From Catenuloplanes niger (GTDB lineage Bacteria > Actinomycetota > Actinomycetes > Mycobacteriales > Micromonosporaceae): a stretch of 64,000 bases of DNA. A model generated the notes under the pieces. It ran no database searches, was not told the origin of the DNA, and saw only the letters and a list, made by a program, of their open reading frames with translations. The stretch lies in the NCBI RefSeq assembly GCF_031458255.1, contig NZ_JAVDYC010000001.1, forward strand, positions 186,001 through 250,000. The letters run 5' to 3'. The translations under genes and the position numbers were made by a program. Position 1 is the first letter of the stretch; every line of letters starts with the position of its first letter. Positions 7,062-15,741 of the stretch are shown here, piece after piece.

Positions 7062-9851
7062 CTATCGGGGACGCCGGCCGGGCGCATCCCCTCGATCCGT
7101 GGCCGGCACCCCCTCGGTGATCGCCTCGGCCAGCACCGCGTCCTCGTCCTCGACCGGCTGGATCTCGAGTTTGACGTGCCGGATCGCGCGCATCATGTTC
7201 TCGATGCTCTTCGGCCGGTAGTGCATGGCGGCGCCGATCGCCGCGTGCGTCGCGCCGTCCAGGTGCAGCCGGATCGCCTGCCGCTCGGGCACGCCGAGCC
7301 CGTGCCCGGCCGGGCGCCCGACCGGCAGGCCGAGCGCGTCCGCGAGCGCGGCCGCCTGGGCCGTGTAGGCGCCGGCACCGGCGGCGCGGAACGCGCGCAG
7401 TGCCCGGTCGAGGAAGCGCTCCGCGGCGCGGCGGCGGCCGAGCGCGGTCAGCACGCGCGCCGCGACCAGCCGGACCCGGCCGGCCTCGATCGGCAGGCCG
7501 ACCCCTTCGGCGCCGCGCAGCGCGTCGAAGATCAGGTCCCGCGCGCGTGCCGGGTCACCGGCCGCGAGCGCGATCTGCGCCGCCACCCGGTCCGCGGCCG
7601 TCCGGGCCGACACCCGGCCCAGGTGGTCGTAGCGGGCCCGGAACGCGGCCAGGTCGGCGGTGGCCTCGTCGAGCCGGCCGAGGCGGCTGAGCGCGTCCGC
7701 GCGCAGCGGGCCGTACAGGTGGGTGCCGGGCTCGCCGACGTCGAGCACCGCGGCGAGCTCGTCGGCCGCGGTCAGCAGCGCGTCCGGGTCGTCGCGGGCC
7801 TGGGCGAGCGCGGCCAGGCCACCGGCGAAGTAGGCGCGGCCGATCCGGGTCACCGCCGTGTTCCCGGACGCGCGGACCAGCTCCTCCGCGACGTCCCAGT
7901 CGCCGCGGGCCGCGTGCGGGTACGCCCGCACCGCCCGGACCAGCGCGAAGTCCCAGAACCGGCCGTTGGCCTCGGCGTCGTCCGCGGCCCACCGCGCCAG
8001 GTGCACGGCCGCGTCCAGGTCGCCGCGCCGGAACTCGGTCTCGGCCAGGTAGGCCAGCGCCTGCCCGATCCGCAGCGACTCGCCGCGGGTGGCGCGCTGC
8101 ACCGCGTCGGTCAGGTCGCGCCGGGCCGCGTCCAGGTCGTCCGTCCAGAGGTGGATCATGCCGCGGGCGACCAGCGCGTCCAGGCCGGACGCGCGGACCA
8201 GCGCGGTCGAGCTGGCCAGCGCCGCGAGCGCCGCCGCGCCGCGGCCGGTCATGGCCAGGCCGACGCTGCGGGCGAACCAGGCGAACGTGAGCACGGACGG
8301 GTCGCGCGGGTGCAGCGCGAGCGCCCGGTCGGCGTACGACACGGTCTCGTCGTGGTGCAGCTCCACGATGCCGAGGACGGCGATCTGGCCGCAGACGCGG
8401 GCCTCCAGGTCGGCCGGTGCGGCGCTGCCGGGTCGCCGGCCGGCGCGGACGTCGTCCATCTCGGCCAGCGCGGCCTGGAAGCCGGTGCGGACCGCGGCCA
8501 GGTCACCGGAGATCATCAGCAGGTAGCTGCGCACGTAGGCCCGCCACGGGCTGGGCGGCAGCGCGTCCAGCGCGTCCAGGTAGCGGACCGCGGTGGCGAT
8601 CTCGCCGGAGACCAGCAGCAGCTCGACGGCCTCCAGCAGCCGGGCCGCGCGGTGCGGGCTGTCCCGCGGGGTGAGCTCCAGCGCCTGCGTGAGGTACTGC
8701 GCGGCGCGCTGCGGGCGGCCCTCGCGCAGCGCGATCCCGGCCACCCGGGTGACCGCCTCGGCGAGGTTCTCGTCCGGGCCGTCACTGGCGGCGACCCGGT
8801 GCCACACCGTGTCCCGGTCGTCGAGCCGCGCGGCGGCCCGGTGCAGCTCACCGCGCCGGTCCGGGGCCAGCCGGGCGTACGCGGCGTCGCGGACCAGCGT
8901 GGTGACGAACCGCAGGCGGCGGCCGGCGCTGCCCGGCTCCTCGTCGAGCAGGCCGGCCTCGATCCCGGCCGCGAGCGCGACCCGGACGTCCGCGCCGTGG
9001 AGTTCGCGCACGTCCGCGGCGCGGAACCGCCGGCCGAGCACGGCCGCCGTCATGATCACGTCGCGGACCTCGGGCGGCAGCTCGGCCAGGCCGGCGGCGA
9101 CCGCGCGGGCCACGTCCGGCGGCGCGTCCAGCGGGCCGATCGCGGCGGTGAGCGTGGCCGGGTCGTACCGGTCGATCAGGTGGGCGGCGTGCACCGGGTG
9201 ACCGCCGGTGAGCTCGTGCAGGCGCACCGCCGCGGCCGTGGGCAGCGGCTTCCCGCGCGCGTGCGCGAGGTGCATCAGCTCCTCGACGGTGAGCCCGCCG
9301 AGCGTGATCTCGTCGACCCGGCCGGGGTCGGCCTCGTCCACCCAGGTCTGCGGCCGGTCCGGGTCCGCGTCCGGGCCGGCCAGCCGCCAGGTCGGGTCGG
9401 TGCCGGCCTGGTACGCCAGCACGACCAGCAGCGGGTGCCGGGCGACCCGGCCGGCCGCGTGGCGCAGCGCGGTGAGCGACGGCGCGTCGATGCGGTGCGC
9501 GTCGTCGACGAACAGGATGAGGCCGCCGGTGCGGTCGAGCAGTCCGGCGACGGTCATCGCCACCAGGTACGGGTCGGCGGTCTCGGCCGGCGGGCCGGCC
9601 TCGAACTCGCGCAGGATCGCGCCGAGCACGGCCCAGGGCTGGACGAAACCGGCGCGGTCCGCGCTCACCCGGACCACTCGCGGCGCACCGTCCACCGTGG
9701 TCAGCGCGCCGCGGACCAGTGCGGTCTTGCCGATGCCGGCCGGCCCGTGCACCGCGGCCAGCCGGGCACCGCCGTCCCGTGCCGCACGCCAGGCCCGGCG
9801 CAGGGTCTCGCTCTCGGCCGCCCGGCCGACGAAGTCGAGTCGCTGGCTCAT
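7062..9851 (-). CDS. Large ATPase regulator with LuxR-like C-terminal HTH (LAL/MalT-like)
   Basis: This 929-residue cytoplasmic protein is a signal-dependent transcription factor of the LAL type. Residues 36-43 are Walker A (GPAGIGKT), and LILFVDDAHRID near residue 110 is Walker B with the DD pair. A long helical repeat region follows (about residues 400-830) with TPR-like Ala/Leu/Arg patterns. The C-terminal segment VPERQAIRLHLDGATHAAIG followed by AAMHYRPKSIENMMRAI resembles the LuxR helix-turn-helix, though the usual LTxRE start is altered. About 65 residues follow the HTH, longer than usual. The gene ends 10 bases before the GTPase-like gene, so it may head that operon and control it. The inducing ligand cannot be seen. 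Confidence 0.8.
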   Translation of the reverse strand: MSQRLDFVGRAAESETLRRAWRAARDGGARLAAVHGPAGIGKTALVRGALTTVDGAPRVVRVSADRAGFVQPWAVLGAILREFEAGPPAETADPYLVAMTVAGLLDRTGGLILFVDDAHRIDAPSLTALRHAAGRVARHPLLVVLAYQAGTDPTWRLAGPDADPDRPQTWVDEADPGRVDEITLGGLTVEELMHLAHARGKPLPTAAAVRLHELTGGHPVHAAHLIDRYDPATLTAAIGPLDAPPDVARAVAAGLAELPPEVRDVIMTAAVLGRRFRAADVRELHGADVRVALAAGIEAGLLDEEPGSAGRRLRFVTTLVRDAAYARLAPDRRGELHRAAARLDDRDTVWHRVAASDGPDENLAEAVTRVAGIALREGRPQRAAQYLTQALELTPRDSPHRAARLLEAVELLLVSGEIATAVRYLDALDALPPSPWRAYVRSYLLMISGDLAAVRTGFQAALAEMDDVRAGRRPGSAAPADLEARVCGQIAVLGIVELHHDETVSYADRALALHPRDPSVLTFAWFARSVGLAMTGRGAAALAALASSTALVRASGLDALVARGMIHLWTDDLDAARRDLTDAVQRATRGESLRIGQALAYLAETEFRRGDLDAAVHLARWAADDAEANGRFWDFALVRAVRAYPHAARGDWDVAEELVRASGNTAVTRIGRAYFAGGLAALAQARDDPDALLTAADELAAVLDVGEPGTHLYGPLRADALSRLGRLDEATADLAAFRARYDHLGRVSARTAADRVAAQIALAAGDPARARDLIFDALRGAEGVGLPIEAGRVRLVAARVLTALGRRRAAERFLDRALRAFRAAGAGAYTAQAAALADALGLPVGRPAGHGLGVPERQAIRLHLDGATHAAIGAAMHYRPKSIENMMRAIRHVKLEIQPVEDEDAVLAEAITEGVPATDRGDAPGRRPR

Positions 9852-9927
9852 CAGGCCCGGACCCTAGCAACGCGGGCGCGCCACCGGACCGCCGTTTTGT
9901 CCGTCTGCGATGGTGAGGCCGAAAACA

Positions 9928-9960
9928 GCGGCCCGCCCTCCCCGCGGGAGGGCGGGCCGC
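9928..9960 (-). terminator. Strong intrinsic terminator hairpin
   Basis: A perfect 15-bp stem (GCGGCCCGCCCTCCC paired with its complement) with a 3-base loop lies just past the stop of the secreted glycosidase-like gene. On the reverse strand it is followed by TGTTTTC, so it should end that transcript before the regulator gene at 9851. Confidence 0.8.
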
Positions 9961-9966
9961 GGTGCC

Positions 9967-12396
9967 TCAGTCGGCGGCGAAGGAGTACAGGTCGCCGCCG
10001 TCGAGGTGGAAGCGGAGCCGGACCGCGCCGGACGGCAGCGTGTCGCCGCCGGTCCAGGCCACGCGCACGCCGGGGGCGAGCGCGTCGGTGGTCACCGGGA
10101 TCGAGTCGGCCGCGGCGTACCCGGGGACGGGGTTGCCGTTGACGTCGAGGACCTCGACCCGCAGCGAGTCACCGGCCGCGGCCGGCCGGTAGTTGACGCT
10201 CAGCCCGGAGCCGGCCGCGGTCAGCGGCCGGGTGGTGACCACGCCGGTGCCGTCCGCGTGGAACGACGCGAACCGGTCGGTCGGCCAGGACACCATGCCG
10301 ACGTTGGACGGGCCGTAGTTCACCGTGCACTGGCCCGCCCGCTTGGCCGCGTCGTCGCACATGTGCTCGCCGGAGAACGCGCCGTAGTAGAGGCGCGTCT
10401 GCGAGGTGCCGTCCGGCGCCGTGACCGTGACGAAGCCGTTGCTGGAGAGGTTGAAGCCGTGGTCCCAGCTGCCGAGCGGGCCCGGCGCGACCAGGTCGCC
10501 GCGGCTCGGCCGGCTCCAGTTGACCAGGTCACGGGACGCGGCGACGCCGAGGTGGCTGCGGCCCTTGTCCGTGCCGGGGTTGCCGAACGGGTTCGGGCTG
10601 TAGACGATGTCGAAGATCCACGGCACGCCGAGGTACTGGTCACCGTAACGGATCGCCGGCATGCCGTAGATCTCGCTCCACGCCGTGGTGCCGAGGCGCC
10701 CGGCACCGGCCGGGATGCGCGCGTCGTCGACCGGGTCGGCCGCGAACGACGGGCTCGGCGTGGTCCACGTCCGGAAGTCGGCGCTGTACGACACCCAGGT
10801 CGTGCGCGGCCCGAACGGCGAGGTCAGCTGGTTCTTGATCATGGCGACGAACCGCCGGGTCACCGGGTCGTAGGTGGCCGTCGCGACGTCGAAGCCCGGG
10901 ATGCCGCGGGCGCCGGGAACGGTGGTCCAGGCGATCCCGTCGTTCGACTGCTTGCCGATGTACGTGGTGTTCTCGTTCGCCAGCATGAAGAACTTCGGCC
11001 CGGCGGCACCGGGCACCCAGGCCGGATTCCGGACGACGCCCTGCGGGCCGCCGGTGTAGACGGCCGAGGTGCGGCCGTCGCGGCTCCAGGTGATGCCGTC
11101 GTTGCTGATCGCGCGGCCGGTGCCGGTGCTGGTCTGGTACCACATGGTGAACGCGGGCTCGCCGGGGAAGATGCCGGGCAGCACGGTGCCGCCCATCCGC
11201 GGGTTCGCGTCCCAGGTGCCGGCGCCGGTGCCGGTCAGCACCCGGCCGTCGTTCGCGCCCTTGGTGCCCGGGTGCACCACCCGTTCGACGCCGGCGTACG
11301 ACTCGACGCGCTGGTCCCCGACGAACAGCACCGGGGCGCCGGCCGCGAGCGTGGTGCCGTCCGCCACGTCCGCGCTGGAGCGCAGCTCGACGTCGTCCCA
11401 GCGGGTCTGGCCGACGCCCTCCAGGTCGCCGTAGAGGCGGACGGTGAGCGTGGTGGTCCCGGCCGGTGCGGTGCCGGTGACCCTGACCTTCTGCCAGCCG
11501 GAGCCGGCCGGCACGATCGTGTCGTGCACCCCGATCCGGGCGCCGGTCGCGTCGCGGAACTCCAGGTAGATGCGGGCGCCGTCACCGCTGAGCCGGTGCG
11601 CCCACGCGGATGCGGTGATCGTCTCGCCGACGCTGACCGGCACCGCGTCACCGAGCACCGAGATCGCCTCGGCGCCGGACGTGTCGTTGATCAGCACGTA
11701 GCCGGTGCCGCCGTGCGCGACCGTGCCGCGCAGCAGCTGGACCGGGCAGGACGGGCCGGTGCAGTTCTGTCCGGTGGAGGTCCACTGGGTCGGGACCTCG
11801 GTGTTGCGCCGCTCCTCGAAGCCGGCGTTCGGCACCTTGCGCAGCGGCGGCGGCAGCGCGACGACCGCCGCGTCGTCCCAGTACGTGGTGCCGGTCTCGG
11901 CCCAGGAGGTGTAGGCGAGCACGGTCATGGTGACCGCGTCCTCCGGCACGGTCGCGACCGCGGTCAGCCGCTGCCAGGAGGCGGCCGACGCCGCGGTGGA
12001 CACGACCGGCGTGGTGCGGCTGCCGTTCGCGTTCCAGAACTCGAGGTAGAGCGAGCCGGCGGCCCCCGCGGCCGTCTGCTGCGCCCAGATGGAGGCGGTG
12101 ATCTCCTCGCCGGGGAGCACGGCCAGGTGCGCGCTGCGCACGCTCACGCCGCTGTCGGTGGAGGTGTCGGTGATGCGGACCGCGCTCGTGCCGCCGTGCA
12201 CCGGGGAGGTGACGACCGCGGTGGCGCCCGCGTTGTCGGTGGTCCAGGACGACAGTCCCGACTCGAAGCCGGGGTTGGCCAGCAGCCGGGCGGCCGGGGT
12301 GACCGCGGCCGCGGCCCGCCCCTCCGCCACCATGACGAACCCGCTGGCCAGCAGTGCGGCGGTAACCGCACGTACAAGTGATCTCACGGAGATCAT
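9967..12396 (-). CDS. Secreted beta-propeller glycoside hydrolase-like protein with two carbohydrate-binding modules
   Basis: This 809-residue exported protein has a signal peptide (about residues 1-30, cleaved near EGRAAAA). Two similar jelly-roll modules follow (residues ~32-190 and ~195-350). Each starts with NPGFESGLSSW or NAGFEERRN and ends in a TYWDDAAV or TRWDDVEL motif, typical of CBM4/9-like modules. The rest (about 365-800) has repeated blades with GRAISNDGITWSRDG, TTWVSYSADFRTWTTP and HLGVAASRDLVNWSRP, the pattern of five-bladed propeller glycosidases of the GH43/GH32/GH117 superfamily. I cannot assign a family or substrate. It probably attacks a plant polysaccharide outside the cell, fitting the other glycosidases nearby. 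A hairpin terminator follows its stop. Confidence 0.75.
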   Translation of the reverse strand: MISVRSLVRAVTAALLASGFVMVAEGRAAAAVTPAARLLANPGFESGLSSWTTDNAGATAVVTSPVHGGTSAVRITDTSTDSGVSVRSAHLAVLPGEEITASIWAQQTAAGAAGSLYLEFWNANGSRTTPVVSTAASAASWQRLTAVATVPEDAVTMTVLAYTSWAETGTTYWDDAAVVALPPPLRKVPNAGFEERRNTEVPTQWTSTGQNCTGPSCPVQLLRGTVAHGGTGYVLINDTSGAEAISVLGDAVPVSVGETITASAWAHRLSGDGARIYLEFRDATGARIGVHDTIVPAGSGWQKVRVTGTAPAGTTTLTVRLYGDLEGVGQTRWDDVELRSSADVADGTTLAAGAPVLFVGDQRVESYAGVERVVHPGTKGANDGRVLTGTGAGTWDANPRMGGTVLPGIFPGEPAFTMWYQTSTGTGRAISNDGITWSRDGRTSAVYTGGPQGVVRNPAWVPGAAGPKFFMLANENTTYIGKQSNDGIAWTTVPGARGIPGFDVATATYDPVTRRFVAMIKNQLTSPFGPRTTWVSYSADFRTWTTPSPSFAADPVDDARIPAGAGRLGTTAWSEIYGMPAIRYGDQYLGVPWIFDIVYSPNPFGNPGTDKGRSHLGVAASRDLVNWSRPSRGDLVAPGPLGSWDHGFNLSSNGFVTVTAPDGTSQTRLYYGAFSGEHMCDDAAKRAGQCTVNYGPSNVGMVSWPTDRFASFHADGTGVVTTRPLTAAGSGLSVNYRPAAAGDSLRVEVLDVNGNPVPGYAAADSIPVTTDALAPGVRVAWTGGDTLPSGAVRLRFHLDGGDLYSFAAD

Positions 12397-12456
12397 TCAT
12401 AGCAGGCGCTGGATCCCCGGCCCGCCGTCGGCTTTGGACGTTCAACTGCTGTTCAG

Positions 12457-13251
12457 TCAGTAGGCACCCAGGCCCATCGGGTTCACCACGCGGAGGATCC
12501 GGTCGCGCATCTGCCGCATCAGGTCGACCACCTCGAGCTCGCGCCGGGTGGACAGCCGGGCCAGCGGGATGGAGACGCTGATCGCGTCGACCGGCGGGTC
12601 CACGTAGGGCAACGCGACCGCGTAGCACCGCAGCCCGATGCTGTTCTCCTGCTCGTCGATCGCGTAGCCGCGCTTGCGGGTGCGCTCCAGCTCGGCCGCC
12701 AGCGCGGGCCGGGTGGTGATGGTGTGCTCGGTCAGCGGCGCCATCGTCTCCGGCAGGTGCTCGTCCAGCGCGCCGGCCCGCTCGGCCAGCAGCGACTTGC
12801 CCAGCGCGGTGCTGTAGGCGGGCAGCCGCCGGCCGATCCGGCTGTACGGCCGCAGGTACTGACTGGACTCGCGGGTGGCCAGGTAGACCACGTCCGCGCC
12901 GTCGAGCCGCCCGAAGTGGAACGTCTCGTCGACCTTCTCCCGCAGCTCCTCCAGGAACGGCAGGACCAGCGGCAGGAACGGGTCGGTGTCGAGGTAGCTG
13001 GTGCCGGCCAGCAGTGCCCGGATGCCGATGCCGTAGAGGCTGCCGGACGAGTCGACGCGCACCCAGCCGTACTTGACCAGCGTGCGCAGCAGCGCGTGCA
13101 GGCTGCTGCGCGGCACGCCGAGCGCCTCGGAGAGCTCGCGCAGCCGGGCCGGGCGGTTGCGCCGCGCGGCGAGCAGTTCGAGCAGCTCGACCGTCCGAGC
13201 GGCCGATTTCACTTCCCGCACACCGGCGGCATCGTCGAGAGGCTCCGTCAC
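12457..13251 (-). CDS. IclR-family transcriptional regulator
   Basis: This 264-residue regulator has an N-terminal winged helix (residues ~12-75: RTVELLELLAARRNRPARL then LSEALGVPRSSLHALLRTLV) and a C-terminal effector-binding domain with the conserved patterns YLDTDPF, YSTALGKSLLAE, KRGYAIDEQENSIGLRCYAV and ISVSIPLARL. The family senses small organic acids or sugars. It starts with GTG at 13251 and is divergent from the glucarate-dehydratase-like gene, with a palindromic operator in the 75-base gap. It therefore most likely represses or activates that sugar-acid pathway and itself. Confidence 0.92.
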   Translation of the reverse strand: MTEPLDDAAGVREVKSAARTVELLELLAARRNRPARLRELSEALGVPRSSLHALLRTLVKYGWVRVDSSGSLYGIGIRALLAGTSYLDTDPFLPLVLPFLEELREKVDETFHFGRLDGADVVYLATRESSQYLRPYSRIGRRLPAYSTALGKSLLAERAGALDEHLPETMAPLTEHTITTRPALAAELERTRKRGYAIDEQENSIGLRCYAVALPYVDPPVDAISVSIPLARLSTRRELEVVDLMRQMRDRILRVVNPMGLGAY

Positions 13252-13269
13252 GACTCCGGATGATAGCAG

Positions 13270-13287
13270 TGTCTACGTATGTAGACA
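13270..13287. promoter_or_regulatory. Probable IclR operator between divergent genes
   Basis: A perfect inverted repeat TGTCTAC-GTAT-GTAGACA lies in the gap between the IclR gene and its divergent target. A further half-site, GTAGAC followed by GTAT, is at 13311-13316, 16 bases before the sugar-acid dehydratase start. Spacing and position fit a site bound by an IclR dimer or tetramer. Confidence 0.75.
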
Positions 13288-13326
13288 AGTTGAGCTTCTT
13301 GTTCGAGCATGTAGACGTATGCCACC

Positions 13327-14607
13327 ATGCTGAACATGGCTGAGGACCAGATCACCCGCATCACGATCACCCCCGTGGCCTTCCACGACCTGCCGCTGCT
13401 CAACACGGTCGGCGTCCACGAGCCGTTCGCGCTGCGCGCGATCGTCGAGGTGGAGACCGCGGACGGCCTGCTCGGGCTCGGCGAGACCTACGGCGACGAG
13501 GCCCACCTCGCCCGGCTGCACGCGGCCGGTGACGCCCTGATCGGCACCGGCGTCTTCGACGTGAACGAGGCCGCCGCCCGCGTCACCCGCGCGCTCGCGA
13601 CGGACACCGGCACCGGCGGGCACGGCATGAGCGGCATGGTGACCGGCTCCAGCACCGCCGACCGGGTGCTGTCGCCGTTCGAGGTCGCGCTGCTCGACAT
13701 CCAGGGCCGGACCGTCGGCCGGCCCGTCGTCGACCTGCTCGGCGGCGCGGTCCGCGACCGCGTGGCATACAGCGGATACCTGTTCTACAAGTGGGCCGGG
13801 CACCCCGGGCAGCCGGACGACGACTGGGGAGCCGCACTCGACCCGGACGGCATCGTGCGCCAGGCACACCGCCTCATCGACGGGTACGGGTTCGGCGCGC
13901 TCAAGCTCAAGGGCGGCGTCTTCCCGCCGGCGGAGGAGATCGCCGCGATCCGGGCGCTCCGCGCGGAGTTCCCCGGCCTGCCGCTGCGACTCGACCCGAA
14001 CGCGGCCTGGACCGTACCGACGTCCGTCATGGTCGGCGAGGCGCTGGCCGGCGTGCTGGAGTACCTCGAGGACCCGACGCCCGGCATCGACGGCATGGCC
14101 GAGGTCGCCCGCCGGGTGCCGATGCCGCTGGCGACGAACATGTGCGTGGTCGCGTTCGACGACGTGCCACCGGCCGTACGCGCCGGGTCGGTCGCGGTGA
14201 TCCTCTCCGACCATCACTTCTGGGGTGGGCTGCGCCGCTCCCAGCTGCTCGGCGGGCTCTGCCGTACCTTCGGCCTGGGCCTGTCCATGCACTCGAACTC
14301 GCACCTCGGCATCAGCCTGGCCGCGATGACGCACCTCGCGGCCGCCACGCCGAACCTGGACTACGCCTGCGACACGCACTGGCCGTGGAAACGCGCGGAC
14401 GAGGACGTGATCAAGCCGGGCGTGCTGGCGTTCACCGACGGCGCGGTCGCGGTGCCGACCGGACCCGGCCTCGGCGTCGAACTGGACCGCGATGCGCTCG
14501 GCCGGCTGCACGAGCAGTACCTGTCCTGCGGCCTGCGCAGCCGGGACGACACCGGCTACATGCGGTCGATCGACCCGTCCTACACCGCGGTGTCGCCGCG
14601 ATGGTGA
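13327..14607 (+). CDS. Enolase-superfamily sugar-acid dehydratase, glucarate dehydratase-like
   Basis: This 426-residue protein is a mandelate-racemase/enolase superfamily member closest in motif layout to glucarate dehydratase. It shows the catalytic lysine pair in LKLKGG (about residue 192), the metal ligands in LRLDPNAAW, YLEDP and ATNMCV, the SDHHFWGG strand and the catalytic-histidine loop MHSNSHLG. These enzymes dehydrate an aldaric or aldonic acid to a 2-keto-3-deoxy acid using Mg. The length fits the family (~440). ATG at 13336 is an alternative start. The stop overlaps the start of the dehydrogenase gene (7 bases), so the two are coupled. Regulation by the divergent IclR protein is likely. 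The exact substrate (glucarate, galactarate or another acid) is not certain. Confidence 0.82.
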   Translation: MLNMAEDQITRITITPVAFHDLPLLNTVGVHEPFALRAIVEVETADGLLGLGETYGDEAHLARLHAAGDALIGTGVFDVNEAAARVTRALATDTGTGGHGMSGMVTGSSTADRVLSPFEVALLDIQGRTVGRPVVDLLGGAVRDRVAYSGYLFYKWAGHPGQPDDDWGAALDPDGIVRQAHRLIDGYGFGALKLKGGVFPPAEEIAAIRALRAEFPGLPLRLDPNAAWTVPTSVMVGEALAGVLEYLEDPTPGIDGMAEVARRVPMPLATNMCVVAFDDVPPAVRAGSVAVILSDHHFWGGLRRSQLLGGLCRTFGLGLSMHSNSHLGISLAAMTHLAAATPNLDYACDTHWPWKRADEDVIKPGVLAFTDGAVAVPTGPGLGVELDRDALGRLHEQYLSCGLRSRDDTGYMRSIDPSYTAVSPRW

Positions 14608-15578
14608 CCCCGCTGCGAATCGTGCAGACCGACCGGATCATGGACCGCTACCGCGACGTGCTCACCGCGGCCGGCACCCACCACTGGACGTTCGTCTCCG
14701 GCCGCACGCCGGACGAGCAGATCGCGGCGGTACGCGACGCGGACGTCATCGTCGCGGCCGCGCTGCCCGCCGCGCTCGCCCGGCACGCGACCCGGCTGCG
14801 GCTGGTGCACGTGACCGGCGCCGGCTACGACCGGATCCCCCTCGACGTTCTCGGCCCGGACGTGCGGGTGGCGAACACGTTCCACCACGGCCGGTCCATC
14901 GCCGAGTACGTCCTGGCCGCCACGATCATGCTGGCCCGGCGGGTGCCGCGCGCCGAGTCCGCGTTCCGGGCCGGCGAGTGGCGGTCCGTGCTCACCGACC
15001 CGGCCGTCGAGCCCGGGCTGACGCTCCCCGGCCGTACCGTCGGGCTGATCGGTCTCGGCGAGACCGGCACCGAGACCGCCCGGCTGTTCACCGCGCTCGG
15101 CGCCCGGGTCCGCGCGGTCCGGGCCCGGCCGTCCGCTCCCCCACCGCCGGGCGTCCCGCTCGACTGGATCGGCGGCATCGACGACCTCGACGAACTGCTC
15201 GCCGCGTCCGACGTCGTGGTGGTCACCGTGCCGCTGTCCGACGCCACCCGCGGCCTGCTCGGCGCCGCCCGCTACCGGCACATGCGCCCCGGCGCCCTGC
15301 TGATCAACGTGGCCCGCGGCCCGGTGCTCGACGAGGCCGACACGTACGCCGCGCTCGCCGCCGGCACCATCGCCGGCGCCGCGCTGGACGTGTGGTGGGG
15401 CCACCCGCGCGAGGGCACACCGCCGGCCTCGCACGACTTCGCCGCCCTGCCGAACGTGCTGCTCACCCCGCACGCGGCCGGCCACACCGACGACACGTTC
15501 CGCGGCCGCGCCCGCGACATCGCCGCCGCCGTCGACGACCTCGCCGCCGGCCGGCCGCTGCGCAACCTGGTCAGATGA
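14601..15578 (+). CDS. D-isomer 2-hydroxyacid dehydrogenase, NAD-dependent
   Basis: This 325-residue cytoplasmic enzyme has an N-terminal substrate domain and a Rossmann domain with TVGLIGLGETGTETARLF near residue 145. The active-site arginine region is INVARGPVLDE and the catalytic histidine lies in LLTPHAAGHTDD. This is the normal order for glyoxylate/hydroxypyruvate reductase or phosphoglycerate dehydrogenase-like proteins. ATG at 14601 was chosen because it overlaps the end of the dehydratase gene; the frame upstream of it is only the antisense-like shadow of that gene. It probably oxidises or reduces a hydroxy acid made in the same sugar-acid pathway, an inference from the shared operon. 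Confidence 0.88.
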   Translation: MVTPLRIVQTDRIMDRYRDVLTAAGTHHWTFVSGRTPDEQIAAVRDADVIVAAALPAALARHATRLRLVHVTGAGYDRIPLDVLGPDVRVANTFHHGRSIAEYVLAATIMLARRVPRAESAFRAGEWRSVLTDPAVEPGLTLPGRTVGLIGLGETGTETARLFTALGARVRAVRARPSAPPPPGVPLDWIGGIDDLDELLAASDVVVVTVPLSDATRGLLGAARYRHMRPGALLINVARGPVLDEADTYAALAAGTIAGAALDVWWGHPREGTPPASHDFAALPNVLLTPHAAGHTDDTFRGRARDIAAAVDDLAAGRPLRNLVR

Positions 15579-15741
15579 CGACGTACGTCGCGGACACGTC
15601 GACTCCCGGCCGCTGCGGGCGGCGCCGGCCCACCCGTAGCGGCGTCCATGCGGCCGACGCCACGGGTTGGGCCGGTGCCGGGACCGGCCGGGCCGCTGGT
15701 TCACCTACGGCCCCCGGCCGCGCGTGCCGGCCGCCCGAGGA

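Noticed and set aside
6345-10142. A 1265-codon open frame on the forward strand
   Set aside because: It is antisense to the LuxR-like ATPase and the GTPase-like gene, both with recognisable motifs; the product is compositionally biased and has no domain.
9910-12381. Long forward frame of more than 800 codons opposite the secreted propeller protein
   Set aside because: The reverse strand carries a signal peptide and repeated propeller and CBM motifs; the forward frame shows none.
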